64,000 nucleotides of DNA from Fodinibacter sp963811825 (GTDB lineage: Bacteria; Actinomycetota; Actinomycetes; Actinomycetales; Dermatophilaceae): assembly GCA_963811825.1 (NCBI GenBank), contig CAWESS010000022.1, positions 124,001 through 188,000 of the forward strand, read 5' to 3'. Shown here one piece after another: positions 19,487 through 29,274 of this stretch. Position numbers and translations under genes: made by a program. Under the pieces are notes generated by a model, which was not told where the DNA came from, searched no databases, and saw only the letters and a list, made by a program, of their open reading frames with translations. Each line of letters starts with the position of its first letter. Within the stretch, counting starts at the first letter, position 1.

Positions 19487-20353
19487 ATGATCGATCGCTC
19501 CGGGCTGGCCGGGTTCCTGCGCACCCGCCGCAACGCGCTGCAGCCCGAAGACGTGGGGATGCCGCGCGGCCAGCGCCGTCGCACCTCCGGGTTGCGTCGT
19601 GAGGAGGTCGCGGCGCTGTGCCACATGTCGACCGACTACTACTCGCGGCTCGAGCGCGAACGTGGACCGCAGCCGTCGGTGCAGATGCTCGCCTCCATCG
19701 CCCAGGGGTTGCACCTCTCGCGCGAAGAGCGCGACCACCTCTTCCGGCTCGCCGGGCACCAGCCACCTGCTCGGGGGAGCGGGAGCGACCACATCAGCCC
19801 CGGCGTCCTGCGCATCTTCGACCGCCTCACGGACACTCCTGCCGAGGTCGTGACCGAGCTCGGCGAGACGCTGCGCCAGACCCCGCTGGGTGTCGCGCTC
19901 GTCGGTGACCTGACCCGCTTCACCGGGCCGGAACGGTCGCTCGTCGTCCGGTGGTTCACCGAGTCGAGCACGCGTGACCTCTACCTCCCGGAGGACCACG
20001 AGTTCTACTCACGCCTGTACGCCTCCGGTCTGCGCGGGGTGCTCGCCGAGCGCGGCCCCGACTCCACGGCCGCCCGGTACGTCGAGCACCTGACGGCCCG
20101 CAGCGCCGAGTTCCGGGCGCTCTGGGCTGAGCACGAGGTCGGCCTGCGCCCCCGGGCGGTCAAGCGCTACCAGCACCCCACCGTCGGGCTGCTCGAGCTG
20201 ACCTGCCAGATCCTGCTCGACCCCGAGCAGTCGCACGCCCTGCTCGTCTACACGGCCGTGCCGGGCAGCGAGAGCTACGACAAGCTCGAGCTGCTGTCCG
20301 TCGTGGGCTCGGTGGGCGCAGAGGGTGTGGCTGGCGTGGCCGGTGTCCGATGA
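19487..20353 (+). CDS. XRE family regulator with MmyB-like ligand-binding domain
   Basis: 288 aa from ATG 19487. Helix-turn-helix at residues about 8-75 with the family text RRTSGLRREEVAALCHMS and YYSRLERERGPQPS; the C-terminal half is the MmyB-like domain (PLGVALVGDLTRF, EVGLRPRAVKRYQHPTVG). The C-domain is thought to bind a fatty-acid-like ligand. Divergent from the SDR gene and overlapping the next gene by ATGA. Confidence 0.93.
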   Translation: MIDRSGLAGFLRTRRNALQPEDVGMPRGQRRRTSGLRREEVAALCHMSTDYYSRLERERGPQPSVQMLASIAQGLHLSREERDHLFRLAGHQPPARGSGSDHISPGVLRIFDRLTDTPAEVVTELGETLRQTPLGVALVGDLTRFTGPERSLVVRWFTESSTRDLYLPEDHEFYSRLYASGLRGVLAERGPDSTAARYVEHLTARSAEFRALWAEHEVGLRPRAVKRYQHPTVGLLELTCQILLDPEQSHALLVYTAVPGSESYDKLELLSVVGSVGAEGVAGVAGVR

Positions 20354-20822
20354 GCTTCGAGCTGGCCCAGGTCAATGTCGCGCGCCTCGCCGCGCCCATC
20401 GACAGCGACAGCTGCAGCCGTTCGTCGACGCCCTCGACCACGTCAACGCCGAGGCCGAGGCGTCACCCGGTTTCCGGTGGCGGCTGCAGAGCGAGAGCGG
20501 CAACGCCACGGACGTGGTCGCCTTCGAGTGGGACCACACCGACGGCGATGCGGGCGTCATCGTCAACCTGTCGACCTGGGCGGATGCCGTGTCGCTGCGG
20601 GCCTTCGTCTTCGGGGGCGACCACGTGGGGTACCTCCGTCGCCGGCGTGAGTGGTTCGTGCAGATGACCGAGGCGTATGCCGTCTGCTGGTGGGTCGAAG
20701 CCGGCCACCGGCCGACCACCGACGAGGCGGAGGAGCGGGTCCGTCACCGTCGGGCCCACGGCCCCACCGCCCACGCCTTCGACCTCCGCAGCCCCTACCC
20801 ACCTCCGGAGGCCGCGACCTGA
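20350..20822 (+). CDS. DUF3291 domain protein (frameshifted)
   Basis: Opens MSFELAQVNVARLAAPIDS at ATG 20350, overlapping the regulator stop. One base is missing near 20407, after which LQPFVDALDHVNAEAEASPG, FRWRLQSESGNATDV and AFVFGGDHVGYLRRRREWF follow, the DUF3291 pattern. Stop at 20822. About 157 aa after repair. Related by fold to antibiotic-biosynthesis monooxygenase-like domains; function unknown. Confidence 0.8.
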
Positions 20823-20879
20823 CCGGTGTCGGTGGATTGGCACAGTGATAACAGGACGTACTGAAAAAGGGGGATAAAG

Positions 20880-22255
20880 ATGGGAAAGAACAGCGAGAGA
20901 TGAGGAGCAGCCAGGGAGGAAAGACGTGGGGGGCAGCCCAACGACCCACCAGGACGCGCGACTGGTAGGACGTCGAAGAGGAGACCACTAGAGGAGCGGG
21001 TGGCCGCGGACGTCGCAGAGGCGTGGCTGAACTGAGGGAGCAACAGTAGGAAAGGGGGCAGAGGAGAAGAGGCTGAAGGAGAAGGCGAGGACAGAACGGG
21101 GCGGGCGCGTCGTCACCCAGCGATGACAGAGCTACTCAAAGACTGAGAGGCGAAGGACTGGCAGCGGGGTTGGCAACAGGCCGAGCTCCATAGACAACTG
21201 GGAAGAGAGAGAGGAGAGGAGGCGCAGCTAGTGCTAGGAGACGTCATGGCGAAAAAGCTGAGAAGCTACTACGCTGAGAACATCGAGCAACGTTGGCTCG
21301 CACAGCTCGCGAGATCGGCGCAGACACCTGGTGGGCCGCCGACACCGATCCGCTCTCGGCGCGCACCGAACGCTGCGCCACCGGTACGGATGCCGTGCTA
21401 CCGGCCGCGCTGCAGGTGGCCGAAGAGATCGCTGAGCTCCCGCCGCTAAAGCTGCTAGACCCGCTCCCGGGCACAGAACGGCCGGACAGGGCGCCGACAG
21501 GGCAGAGACAAAACAAAAGGAGAAAGAAAGGGTGCTCAGACGGGTCAGGGCCATGCTAGCCAAGGACGAGTCGACCACGTAAGAGCCGGAGACAGAGACG
21601 TTCACGGCGAGCGCGCAAGCCCTCATGGCGCGGCACAGCATCGACGCGGCCATGCTCGCCGCCACCGAGGGCACCTCGGCGAGCGCACCCGCGGCCCGAC
21701 GCATCGGCATCGACCGGTAGTACGAGGGGCTCAAGGTGCTGCTCGTAGCCGACGTCGCCGAGGCCAACCGCTGCCGCACCGTGTGGAGCAGCGGGCTCGG
21801 TTCCGTCACCGTCATCGGGTTAGACGCCGACCAGCAAGCCACCGAGACGATCTTCACGTCGCTGCTCGTGCAGGCGACGGCGGCGATGACCGCTGAAGGA
21901 CGCTGGGTCAGTGCAAACGGTCAGTCGCGCACTCGAGCCTTTCGCCAGTCCTTCCTGACTGCCTACGCCCATCGCATCGGCGCCCGGCTGCGTGAGGTGA
22001 CCGATGAGGCGACGGCGTCCGCCGAAGCCGGCGACCCCGAAGATCCCGATGGGATCCTGCCTGTGCTGAATCGGGGGCGGATGCCGGTGCCTCGGTGCCG
22101 CAGAGGGGTGTCCTCGTGCGCGTGCTCGCCGAGCGCGCCCGCGAGGTGGACGAGAGGGTCAGTCAGTCTTCCCACGGCTCGTGACCAAGCCACTCGGCGG
22201 GTCGTCCGACGTCGAAGGTTGGTACGCCGGGTCACGGGCCGCCGACCTGAGCTGA
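20880..22255 (+). pseudogene. DUF2786 family gene, heavily broken
   Basis: ATG 20880 (MGKNS...) follows AAGGGGG. The product can be traced in pieces: RVAADVAEAWL, EEKRLKEKA, MAKKLRSYYAENI then RWLAQL, WWAADTDPLSARTER, LPAALQVAEEI, RAMLAK, then the DUF2786 signature ALMARHSIDAAMLAATEGTS and FRQSFLTAYAHRIGARLREV, ending GWYAGSRAAD near 22250. Several internal stops and frame changes, and the 5' 400 bases are unusually A/G-rich. Either a real pseudogene or a very poor stretch of assembly. Proteins of this kind are about 400 aa, often near phage or plasmid genes; function unknown. Confidence 0.7.
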
Positions 22256-22417
22256 CCTGTTCGGCCGCGAACGCTCGCTGGGGGAGGACCGCAGCGGTGT
22301 GGGTCGATGGAGCACAATCGTCCTGGTGGCCGCTGCAGTCCCCGCACCGAGGGCCAGGACCGTCGAAACGAACGGGCCATCTGCCGGCCGTCCGAGGAAG
22401 CCTGCGAGGAAGAACCA

Positions 22418-23810
22418 GTGCGCACGGCCCAGCACGTGACCGTCCCCGTCAGCGGGATGACGTGCGACGCCTGCGAACGGCGGGTCGGCAAGGCGCTGCG
22501 TGCGCTCGACGGGGTGGATGCCGTCGCCGTGTCCGCCCCGCGCGGCGTGGCCACCGTGCGTGGGTCGGATCTTCCCGACCGCGCCCGCCTCGAGGGCGCC
22601 ATCCGAGCGGCGGGGTACGAGCCGGTCGCACCGCCATGGTTCACGCGTGACCGTGCGGTGTGGCGCACGGTCGCCGTTGCCGTCGTCGCGGTGGCCGCGC
22701 TGGCCTGGGTGGTCACCCGGCTCGGTCCGCTCGACGTGACGTCGAGCCTCATGGATCCTGCGCGGGGCGGCCTGCTCGTCGTGCTGGCCCTCGGTCTGGC
22801 AGCGGGGGTGTCGACGTGCATGGCCATGGTCGGAGGACTGGTGCTGGGGTTCTCTGCTGCCCACGCGGCATCCCTCGCCGAGCTCGGGCACGAACACCCT
22901 GCCGTTCCGCGTGCGGATGCGCCCCCAGCTCGCCTTCAACGCCGGCCGGGTCGCCGGGTTCGGGGTGCTCGGCGCCCTGCTCGGCGCGATCGGGTCGACG
23001 ATGAGCCCACCGACGCGAGTGCTCGCCGTGCTGGTTCTGGGCGTCGCCGTCGTGATGTTCCTGCTCGGGGTCCGCCTCACGGGCATCTCCCCCCGGGTGG
23101 CGGCCTGGTCGCCGCGGCTTCCCGGAGGGCTCGCGCGCGCCCTGGGCATCGACACCTCAACCGGACGGCCGTACAGCCACACCCGCACCGCACTCATCGG
23201 TGCCGCGACGTTCTTCCTGCCGTGCGGCTTCACCCAGGCCGTCCAGCTCTACGCCCTGTCGACGGCCTCACCGACGGCGGCAGGACTCATCATGGCGATC
23301 TTCGCGCTGGGCACGGCGCCCGGGCTGCTCGCCCTCGGCTCGGTGCCCGAGCTGACCACCGGCGCACGCCAAGCCACCGTGCTTCGCGTCGTCGGTGTCG
23401 TGGTCCTCGCGTTCGGCCTGCTCAACGTGTCCAGCGGGCTCAACCTCCTTGGCGTCGGAGGGCTGGGGGGTGGGTCGGCCGCGGCCGGCGCGCGGACGGC
23501 ATCCGCCAATGTGTCTGTCGCACAGGGCATCCAGACGGTGCGGATGACGCAGAACCCTCGGGGCTACGAGCCGGCCGACACCGTGCTCTACGCCGGGCTG
23601 CCCACTCGGTGGCTCATCGAGGGCACGTCCCCGTTCGACTGCAGTGCCTTCGTGCGGGTGCCAGCACTCGACCTCCGGGTCGACCTGGCGATGGGACCGA
23701 ACACGGTCGAGCTGCCGCCCCTGGACGAGGGTGAGGTGCCGTTCACCTGCGTCATGGGGATGTACTCAGGGACCCTCACGGCCATCGACCCGCCGGACGG
23801 CACCTCCTGA
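22418..23810 (+). CDS. HMA-DsbD_2/TauE-like-cupredoxin three-domain membrane protein (one frame break)
   Basis: GTG 22418 with GAGGAAG upstream. Residues about 6-70 are a heavy-metal-associated domain with GMTCDAC (Cys16, Cys19). Then a six-helix DsbD_2/urease-accessory-like membrane region with paired Cys motifs STCMAMVGGLVLG and FFLPCGFTQAVQLYALS. The C-terminal 110 residues are a cupredoxin-like domain (YEPADTVLYAGLPTRWLIEG, FDCSAFVRVPAL, GEVPFTCVMGMYSGTL). The frame changes by one base near 22900. The layout suggests copper handling or electron/metal transfer across the membrane. Confidence 0.8.
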
Positions 23811-23841
23811 GCGTCGCCTTCGCTGCCTTGACCTGAGGGAT

Positions 23842-23875
23842 CTCAGGGTCGACTCAGGGTCGGTCTCAGGTGCGA
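23842..23875 (+). promoter_or_regulatory. triple direct repeat before ABC transporter operon
   Basis: Three near-identical 11-12-bp units in a row, CTCAGGGTCGA, CTCAGGGTCGG and TCTCAGGTGCGA, end 43 bases before the ATG at 23918. Tandem half-sites of this kind are often recognised by response regulators; no such regulator gene is adjacent, so the role is inferred. Confidence 0.35.
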
Positions 23876-23917
23876 CCCCGATGCCGGGCACCCACTGCCC
23901 CCGGCACGATTCTCCTC

Positions 23918-24817
23918 ATGATCACTGTCAGCTCCCTCAGCAAGACCTACGGCGGCTTCACCGCCGTCGACGACGTCTCCTTCTCCGCGGCGACCGGCCG
24001 CGTCACCGGCTTCCTCGGCCCGAACGGCGCCGGCAAGTCCACGACCATGCGGATCATGGTCGGCCTCACTCCCGCCTCGTCCGGCACCGCGCACATCGAC
24101 GGCCGCCGCTTCGTCGACCTGCCCAACCCCGGCACCGAGGTCGGTGTGCTGCTCGACGCGTCGGCGCAGCACGCCGGTCGCACCGGCCGCGAGATCCTCA
24201 CCATCGCCCAGCGCACCATGGGCCTGCCGCGCAACCGCGTCAAGGAGATGCTCGAGCTCGTCAGCCTCACCGACGAGGAGGCCGACCGTCGGGTGCGCAA
24301 CTACTCGCTCGGCATGCGCCAGCGCCTCGGCATCGGCACCGCCCTGCTCGGCGACCCCCACGTCCTCATCCTCGACGAGCCGGCCAACGGCCTGGACCCG
24401 GCCGGCATCCGCTGGATGCGCGACCTCCTGCGCGGCTACGCCGACCGCGGGGGCACCGTGCTCCTGTCCTCGCACCTGTTGCACGAGATCGAGGTCATCG
24501 CCGACGACCTCGTCGTCATCGGCAACGGCAAGATCGTCGCCCAGGGAACCAAGGCCGACCTGCTGGCCTCCGCCGGCACCGTGGCCCGGGCCCGTGACGG
24601 CGCCGCACTGGCAGCAGCGGTGGAACGCGGCGGCCACGTCGTGAAGGCCCACGCCGACGGCAGCATCCACACCGAGGCCACGACCGAGCAGGTCGGGGAG
24701 GCTGCGCTCGCCGCAGGCCTGGTCCTGACCGAGCTCCGCGCCGCCGACGGCGCCGGGCTCGAGGAGATGTTCCTCGAGCTCACCGCAGACATCCAGCGCG
24801 AAGGAGCAGCAGCATGA
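23918..24817 (+). CDS. ABC transporter ATP-binding protein
   Basis: 299 aa from ATG 23918. Walker A GPNGAGKST at 34-42, signature LGMRQ at 131-135, Walker B ILDEP at 151-155. The NatA/CcmA-like arrangement with a C-terminal extension of about 80 residues is typical of the Streptomyces-type lantibiotic-immunity or antibiotic ABC-2 exporters. Its stop overlaps the ATG of the permease gene (ATGA at 24814), so the two form a complex. Confidence 0.95.
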   Translation: MITVSSLSKTYGGFTAVDDVSFSAATGRVTGFLGPNGAGKSTTMRIMVGLTPASSGTAHIDGRRFVDLPNPGTEVGVLLDASAQHAGRTGREILTIAQRTMGLPRNRVKEMLELVSLTDEEADRRVRNYSLGMRQRLGIGTALLGDPHVLILDEPANGLDPAGIRWMRDLLRGYADRGGTVLLSSHLLHEIEVIADDLVVIGNGKIVAQGTKADLLASAGTVARARDGAALAAAVERGGHVVKAHADGSIHTEATTEQVGEAALAAGLVLTELRAADGAGLEEMFLELTADIQREGAAA

Positions 24818-25638
24818 GCACCACCGTCCTCGACCCGGCCTCGACCACCGACACGGTGAGCCGAGCGACCCGCCAGCGCACGGCATCCAAGGGCATTCCG
24901 CTCACCCGCCTCATCGGGGTCGAGCTGCGCAAGATGTTCGACACCCGCTCCGGGTTCTGGCTGATGGCCAGCATCGTCATCACGAGCGTGCTCGCCACCG
25001 CAGCACTCATCGTCTTCGCCCCTGACGACCAGTTGACCTTCGACAACTTCGCCGCCGCGATCGGGGCGCCGATGACGGTCATCCTGCCGATCATCGGCAT
25101 CCTCGCCGTGACGAGCGAGTGGAGCCAGCGCAGCGGACTCACGACCTTCACCCTCGTGCCGCACCGCGGGCGCATCATGGGGGCGAAGTTCATCGCCGCG
25201 GTCGGGGTCGGCATCGTCGCGATGTTCGTCGCTCTCGTGGTCGGCAGCCTCGGCACCCTCCTCGGCAGCGCGATCACCGGCCTGGACCCGGTCTGGAACA
25301 GCTCGGTCAGCGAGTTCGGCCACATCGTCCTGGGCAGCGTGCTCAGCATGATGTTCGGGTTCATGCTCGGCGTCGTCATCCGCAACTCCGCCGGCGCGAT
25401 CGTCGCCTACTTCGTCTACACCCTCGTGCTTCCCCCGCTCCTCGGCCTGCTCGCGATGAGCCAGCAGTGGTTCGCCGACCTCCAGCCGTGGGTCGACTAC
25501 AGCTACGCGCAGACCGCGCTCTTCGAGGGTGGGTTGACCAGCGAGCAGTGGCAGCAGCTGGCCGTGTCCGGCACGATCTGGTTCCTCATCCCGCTCGCGA
25601 TCGGCCTGGTCGTCGTCCGTCGCGCCGAAGTCAAGTGA
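24814..25638 (+). CDS. ABC-2 type transporter permease
   Basis: 274 aa with six predicted membrane segments starting at about residue 47 (FWLMASIVITSVLATAALIV), preceded by VELRKMFDTRSG, the usual cytosolic motif of ABC-2 permeases. Later segments include VILPIIGILAVTSEW and FLIPLAIGLVVV. Partner of the ATPase just upstream; the exported substrate is unknown. Followed by a long hairpin that ends the operon. Confidence 0.93.
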   Translation: MSTTVLDPASTTDTVSRATRQRTASKGIPLTRLIGVELRKMFDTRSGFWLMASIVITSVLATAALIVFAPDDQLTFDNFAAAIGAPMTVILPIIGILAVTSEWSQRSGLTTFTLVPHRGRIMGAKFIAAVGVGIVAMFVALVVGSLGTLLGSAITGLDPVWNSSVSEFGHIVLGSVLSMMFGFMLGVVIRNSAGAIVAYFVYTLVLPPLLGLLAMSQQWFADLQPWVDYSYAQTALFEGGLTSEQWQQLAVSGTIWFLIPLAIGLVVVRRAEVK

Positions 25639-25668
25639 CCGTGCGCTGACCCCCAGCCCTTCAGGAAC

Positions 25669-25729
25669 TCGAGAGGAGGCAACACGCAGACCGGTGGCGC
25701 AGCCACCCCTGCGTGTTGCCTCCTCTCGA
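25669..25729 (+). terminator. long perfect hairpin between convergent genes
   Basis: 21-bp perfect stem: arm 25669-25689 (TCGAGAGGAGGCAACACGC..) and complement 25709-25729, with an inner GGTGGC-GCA-GCCACC stem in the loop. It separates the ABC permease gene from the convergent RelA/SpoT gene. The GCAACACG core is shared with the hairpin at 18342. No T-tract. Confidence 0.8.
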
Positions 25730-25756
25730 CTCCCAGTCCGAGAGGGAGGGCGCGCC

Positions 25757-26761
25757 TCAGGGGTTCAGGTGGGCGCGGCGGGCTTCCAGCGCCTCCCGGC
25801 GGTGGGCGTTGCCGTGCAGCGCGACGTAGCCGTCTCCGAACCGTGAGAGCAGGTCGTCGTCGAGCCGTCGCACCGCCCCCGGCGGGTAGCGGTAGCCCAT
25901 GGCGGCGGTGACCGCCGCGCTGTCGACGTCGCGCAGCGTGGCGCTCAGCTCGTCGAGCGAGGCGATCCCGAGCTCGAGGAGCAGACCCGAGATCCACTCG
26001 TAGTGGTCGGTGCGCGACCAGCCGGCGCTCGAGTAGCGCCCGGCGAGGAACGTCGCGAGCTCCTGGGCGCTGATCCGCGGGTCGAGCGCGTCCGCGGCTC
26101 CGACGCTGCTGTCGCCCAGCCCGGCCTGGAGCCGGTCGCGGATCGCCCCGAACTCGCGGTCGGCGAGCTCGATGAGCCCGGCCGCGAGCGTGAACCGCCG
26201 GTCGAGGTCGGGCACCTGCTCGGGCGGCACCGTCCCCTTGTAGCGGATGTCGTGCTCGAACTCCGCCCACGCGTGTTGCAGCACCGTGCGCAGCTGGATC
26301 GAGGCGCAGGTCAACGGCTCGTATGCCGTGGGGTCGCCCACCACTGCATCGCCCGCCGCGCCCACGGCGCGAGACACCAGCAGGTGCCGGCTCGCGTAGC
26401 CGAACCGGCCGGCCGCTGCGGTCTCCTCGCCGAGGTCGCGGTCGTCGAGCACGGTGAACTGCTCGGACAGCAGGTCGGCGACGGCGTCGATGTCGCGCTG
26501 CACGTAGGTGATCACCCGCACGCCGACCTGGTCGGTGACCTTGAGGAGCGGGTCGACCCCGGCATCCGTCGCGAGGATGCCGCGAGCCTTCGCCGCGAAC
26601 GAGCCGACCGACTTCGTGCGCCCGGTGACCGTGAGGTAGTTGATGCCCGCGTCGTCGATGATGCCCGTGACGAGCGCGACGAACTCGTCGGTGATGGGCA
26701 GCAGCTGCTCACGCAGCTCGACGTAGTCCGCGACGGCTCGGTCGACGCGGCGCAGGGACAT
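25757..26761 (-). CDS. RelA/SpoT-domain protein (small alarmone synthetase-like)
   Basis: 334 aa, ATG 26761. The nucleotidyltransferase-type synthetase domain covers about residues 20-200: TGRTKSVGSFAAKA, DQVGVRVITY, FGYASRHLLV, and the closing SIQLRTVLQHAWAEFEHDI. There is no HD hydrolase domain, nor TGS/ACT, so it is a single-domain relative rather than a full Rel. A C-terminal part of about 130 residues (WISGLLLELGIASLDELSAT) is unassigned. Whether it makes (p)ppGpp, another product, or modifies RNA cannot be said. Downstream of arginase on the same strand, 40 bases apart. Confidence 0.85.
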   Translation of the reverse strand: MSLRRVDRAVADYVELREQLLPITDEFVALVTGIIDDAGINYLTVTGRTKSVGSFAAKARGILATDAGVDPLLKVTDQVGVRVITYVQRDIDAVADLLSEQFTVLDDRDLGEETAAAGRFGYASRHLLVSRAVGAAGDAVVGDPTAYEPLTCASIQLRTVLQHAWAEFEHDIRYKGTVPPEQVPDLDRRFTLAAGLIELADREFGAIRDRLQAGLGDSSVGAADALDPRISAQELATFLAGRYSSAGWSRTDHYEWISGLLLELGIASLDELSATLRDVDSAAVTAAMGYRYPPGAVRRLDDDLLSRFGDGYVALHGNAHRREALEARRAHLNP

Positions 26762-26801
26762 GGGCCAACCATCCCATGGCTTCCTCTCGCCGCGCTGACG
26801 G

Positions 26802-27722
26802 TCAGCGGCGGTGCACCCGCAGCAGGGTGCTCTTGCCGAACAGGCTCTCGACGAGGTCGACGGCGAGCTCGGAGGTCTGGCTGCGCACGTCGAGGGCCGG
26901 GTTGAGCTCGACGATGTCCAGACTGCTGAGGCGCCCGGTGTCGGCGATCATCTCCATGCACAGGTGGGCCTCGCGGTAGGTCGGCCCGCCGCGCACCGGC
27001 GTGCCGACGCCGGGGGCGATCGTGTCGTCGAGGAAGTCGAGGTCGAGGCTGACGTGCAGGTGGGTGTTCTCGTCCACCCCCTCCAGGGCCATCTCCATGG
27101 CGTGCCGCACCCCGATCTCGTCGAGGTAGCGCATGTCGAAGACCTCGACCTGGTGCTCGTGCAGCAGGTGCTTCTCGCCGAGGTCGACGTCACGCAGCCC
27201 GATCTCCTTGACGTGCTTCGGGTCCACCGTGGGCACCGACCCGGAGAGCCCCACCAGCGCCTCGGGACCCGTGCCGGTGAGGACGGCGACCGGCATCCCG
27301 TGCATGTTTCCCGAGGGCGTGATGCTGGAGGTGTTGTAGTCGGCGTGCGCGTCGAACCACAGGACCCGCAACGTCTTCCCCGTCTCACGGCAGTGCCGCG
27401 CCGCGGCCGAGATCGACCCGATCGCCAGGCAGTGGTCACCACCGAGCATCACCGGCAGACGGCCCTCGGCGAGCTCGGCGTACACCGCGTCGAACACCGC
27501 CTGGTTCCAGGCCGTGACCTCCGGCAGGTGGCGGTACCCGTCGACCGGCGGCGCCATCGGGTTCTCCGGCCCGCTCACGTCGCCGCAGTCGCGCACCTCC
27601 GAGCCGAACTTCTCGAGCGAGGTCTGCAGTCCGGCCAGCCGCAGCGCGGCCGGCCCCATCCGGCATCCGAGCACGCTGGCGCCGACGTCGGTCGGCGCCC
27701 CGATCAGGCTGATGTGGTCCAT
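26802..27722 (-). CDS. rocF: arginase
   Basis: 306 aa from ATG 27722, with AGGAG upstream. Splits arginine to ornithine and urea with a binuclear Mn centre. Metal ligands are visible in GGDHC (94-98), WFDAHADYN (122-130) and SLDLDFLDD (225-233). The opening ISLIGAPTDVGASVLGCRMG and substrate-loop text NMHGMPVAVLTG are classical arginase rather than agmatinase or guanidinobutyrase. It lies between lysA and the RelA/SpoT gene, all on the minus strand, suggesting an amino-acid-linked transcript. Confidence 0.95.
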   Translation of the reverse strand: MDHISLIGAPTDVGASVLGCRMGPAALRLAGLQTSLEKFGSEVRDCGDVSGPENPMAPPVDGYRHLPEVTAWNQAVFDAVYAELAEGRLPVMLGGDHCLAIGSISAAARHCRETGKTLRVLWFDAHADYNTSSITPSGNMHGMPVAVLTGTGPEALVGLSGSVPTVDPKHVKEIGLRDVDLGEKHLLHEHQVEVFDMRYLDEIGVRHAMEMALEGVDENTHLHVSLDLDFLDDTIAPGVGTPVRGGPTYREAHLCMEMIADTGRLSSLDIVELNPALDVRSQTSELAVDLVESLFGKSTLLRVHRR

Positions 27723-27782
27723 GCGCTGCTCCTGTTCCTCGTCGGCGTGCGGGTCACCCGACACTGTTCACTGCACAACGTT

Positions 27783-29051
27783 TCAGTCCACGTCGCGGCG
27801 CAGGAGGTCATCCCACGTCTCGCGGCGCACGACGACGCGCCAGGCGCCGTCGGCGGCGAACACGACGGGGATCCGCCGGTTGCCGTTGTAGTTGTTGGCC
27901 ATCGTGTAGCAGTAGGCCCCCGTCGCGGGGACGACGAGCAGGTCGCCGACGGTCGGGTCGGCCAGCGGTACGCCCGCCACGAGCACGTCACCGCTCTCGC
28001 AGTGCCGCCCGACGACGTCGCACATCTCGTCGGCAGCGTCGAAGCGTCCCACCACCCCCGCCTCGAAGCGTTGGTCGTAGAGCGCCACCTCGAGGTTGTC
28101 GCCCATGCCACCGTCGACGGCCACGAACGTGCGTGCCCCGCGCTTGACCGTGACCACGCGGTAGAGCGTGCACGCGGCCTCGGCCACCATGCTGCGCCCC
28201 GGCTCGATGATCAGCTCGGCCTCGGCGGGCAGGTGGGCGCGCGCGGCACCGACCAGGGCATCGAGGTAGGCCGGGATGCTCGCCGGTTCGTCGGCCCACG
28301 TGTAGCGCGCGCCGAGACCGCCGCCGAGGTCGTAGACGGGGAACTCGCCGAGGCCCGCGACGGCCGCCACCGCTTCGACGGCCTGCGCGAACGGCTCGGT
28401 CTGCATGATCTGCGACCCGACGTGCAGGTGCAGCCCGCGCATGCGCAGCACCGGTGAGGCCTCGATCCGGGCGATGAGGGGGAGGGCCTGCGCGGGGGCG
28501 AGCCCGAACTTGCTGCCGTCGTGCCCCGTGAGCACGCTCGCGTGGGTATCGGCAGTGACCCCGGGGATGACCCGCACGAGCACGTCCATCGTCTGCCCGC
28601 GCGGGATCGTCGCCTCGAGGCGGTCGACGTCATCGGCGTTGTCGACGACCACGAGGCCCAGGCCGTGCTCGACCGCGAGCGAGATCTCCTCGTCGAGCTT
28701 GGCGTTGCCGTGCAGCACCAGGGATGCCGGGTCGGCGCCGGCCTTGAGTGCGGTGATGATCTCGCCGCCGCCCGCGACGTCGAGACCCAGGCCCTCCTGC
28801 AGCATGACCCGCTGGACTGCGGTGCAGGGGAACGACTTCGACGCGAAGACCACCCTGCTGTGCGGCCAGCGCTCCGCCAGCCCGTCGGCATAGGCCCTGG
28901 CTCGTGCGCGCAGCGCGTCCTCGGCGACGACGATGACGGGCGTGCCGGCATCCGCCGCGATGTCGTCGAGGCGGCACCCGCCCACGCGAGCCACGCCGTC
29001 GGCATCCACGGTGGTCCCGGGTGGGAGCAGGTCGAGCAGGGCCGCCGGCAT
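27783..29051 (-). CDS. lysA: diaminopimelate decarboxylase
   Basis: 422 aa, fold type III PLP decarboxylase. The PLP lysine is residue 72 (FASKSFPC). GGGLGARYTW, EPGRSMVAEA, the active-site CESGDVL and the C-terminal GAYCYTMANNYNGN identify LysA or a close paralogue. It converts meso-diaminopimelate to lysine. Here it is not beside argS or the threonine genes as in most actinomycetes but 60 bases upstream of arginase, so a paralogue with a related substrate is possible. Confidence 0.88.
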   Translation of the reverse strand: MPAALLDLLPPGTTVDADGVARVGGCRLDDIAADAGTPVIVVAEDALRARARAYADGLAERWPHSRVVFASKSFPCTAVQRVMLQEGLGLDVAGGGEIITALKAGADPASLVLHGNAKLDEEISLAVEHGLGLVVVDNADDVDRLEATIPRGQTMDVLVRVIPGVTADTHASVLTGHDGSKFGLAPAQALPLIARIEASPVLRMRGLHLHVGSQIMQTEPFAQAVEAVAAVAGLGEFPVYDLGGGLGARYTWADEPASIPAYLDALVGAARAHLPAEAELIIEPGRSMVAEAACTLYRVVTVKRGARTFVAVDGGMGDNLEVALYDQRFEAGVVGRFDAADEMCDVVGRHCESGDVLVAGVPLADPTVGDLLVVPATGAYCYTMANNYNGNRRIPVVFAADGAWRVVVRRETWDDLLRRDVD

Positions 29052-29274
29052 GACGCCTCCGTCGTCGCAGGGATGGGGGCCCCAGCGTGCCAGCCCGGGC
29101 GCGTTCGCGCACCACCCCGACGTCCGGTTCGGGGGTCAACACCTGCCGGAGATGGCTGCCGGTGAGGTCTCGTGGGTGAGCCGCAGTAGCACCCGGCCGG
29201 GCCTCGTCGGATGCCGCGTCGTGGGCTTCCGCGGTCGGACAGCGCAGCCCGCAGCGCCTCGTGCTGTGGCGGTT

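Noticed and set aside
26811..28457. 548-aa plus-strand ORF opposite arginase and lysA
   Set aside because: Crosses two real genes and their gap; no recognisable domain.
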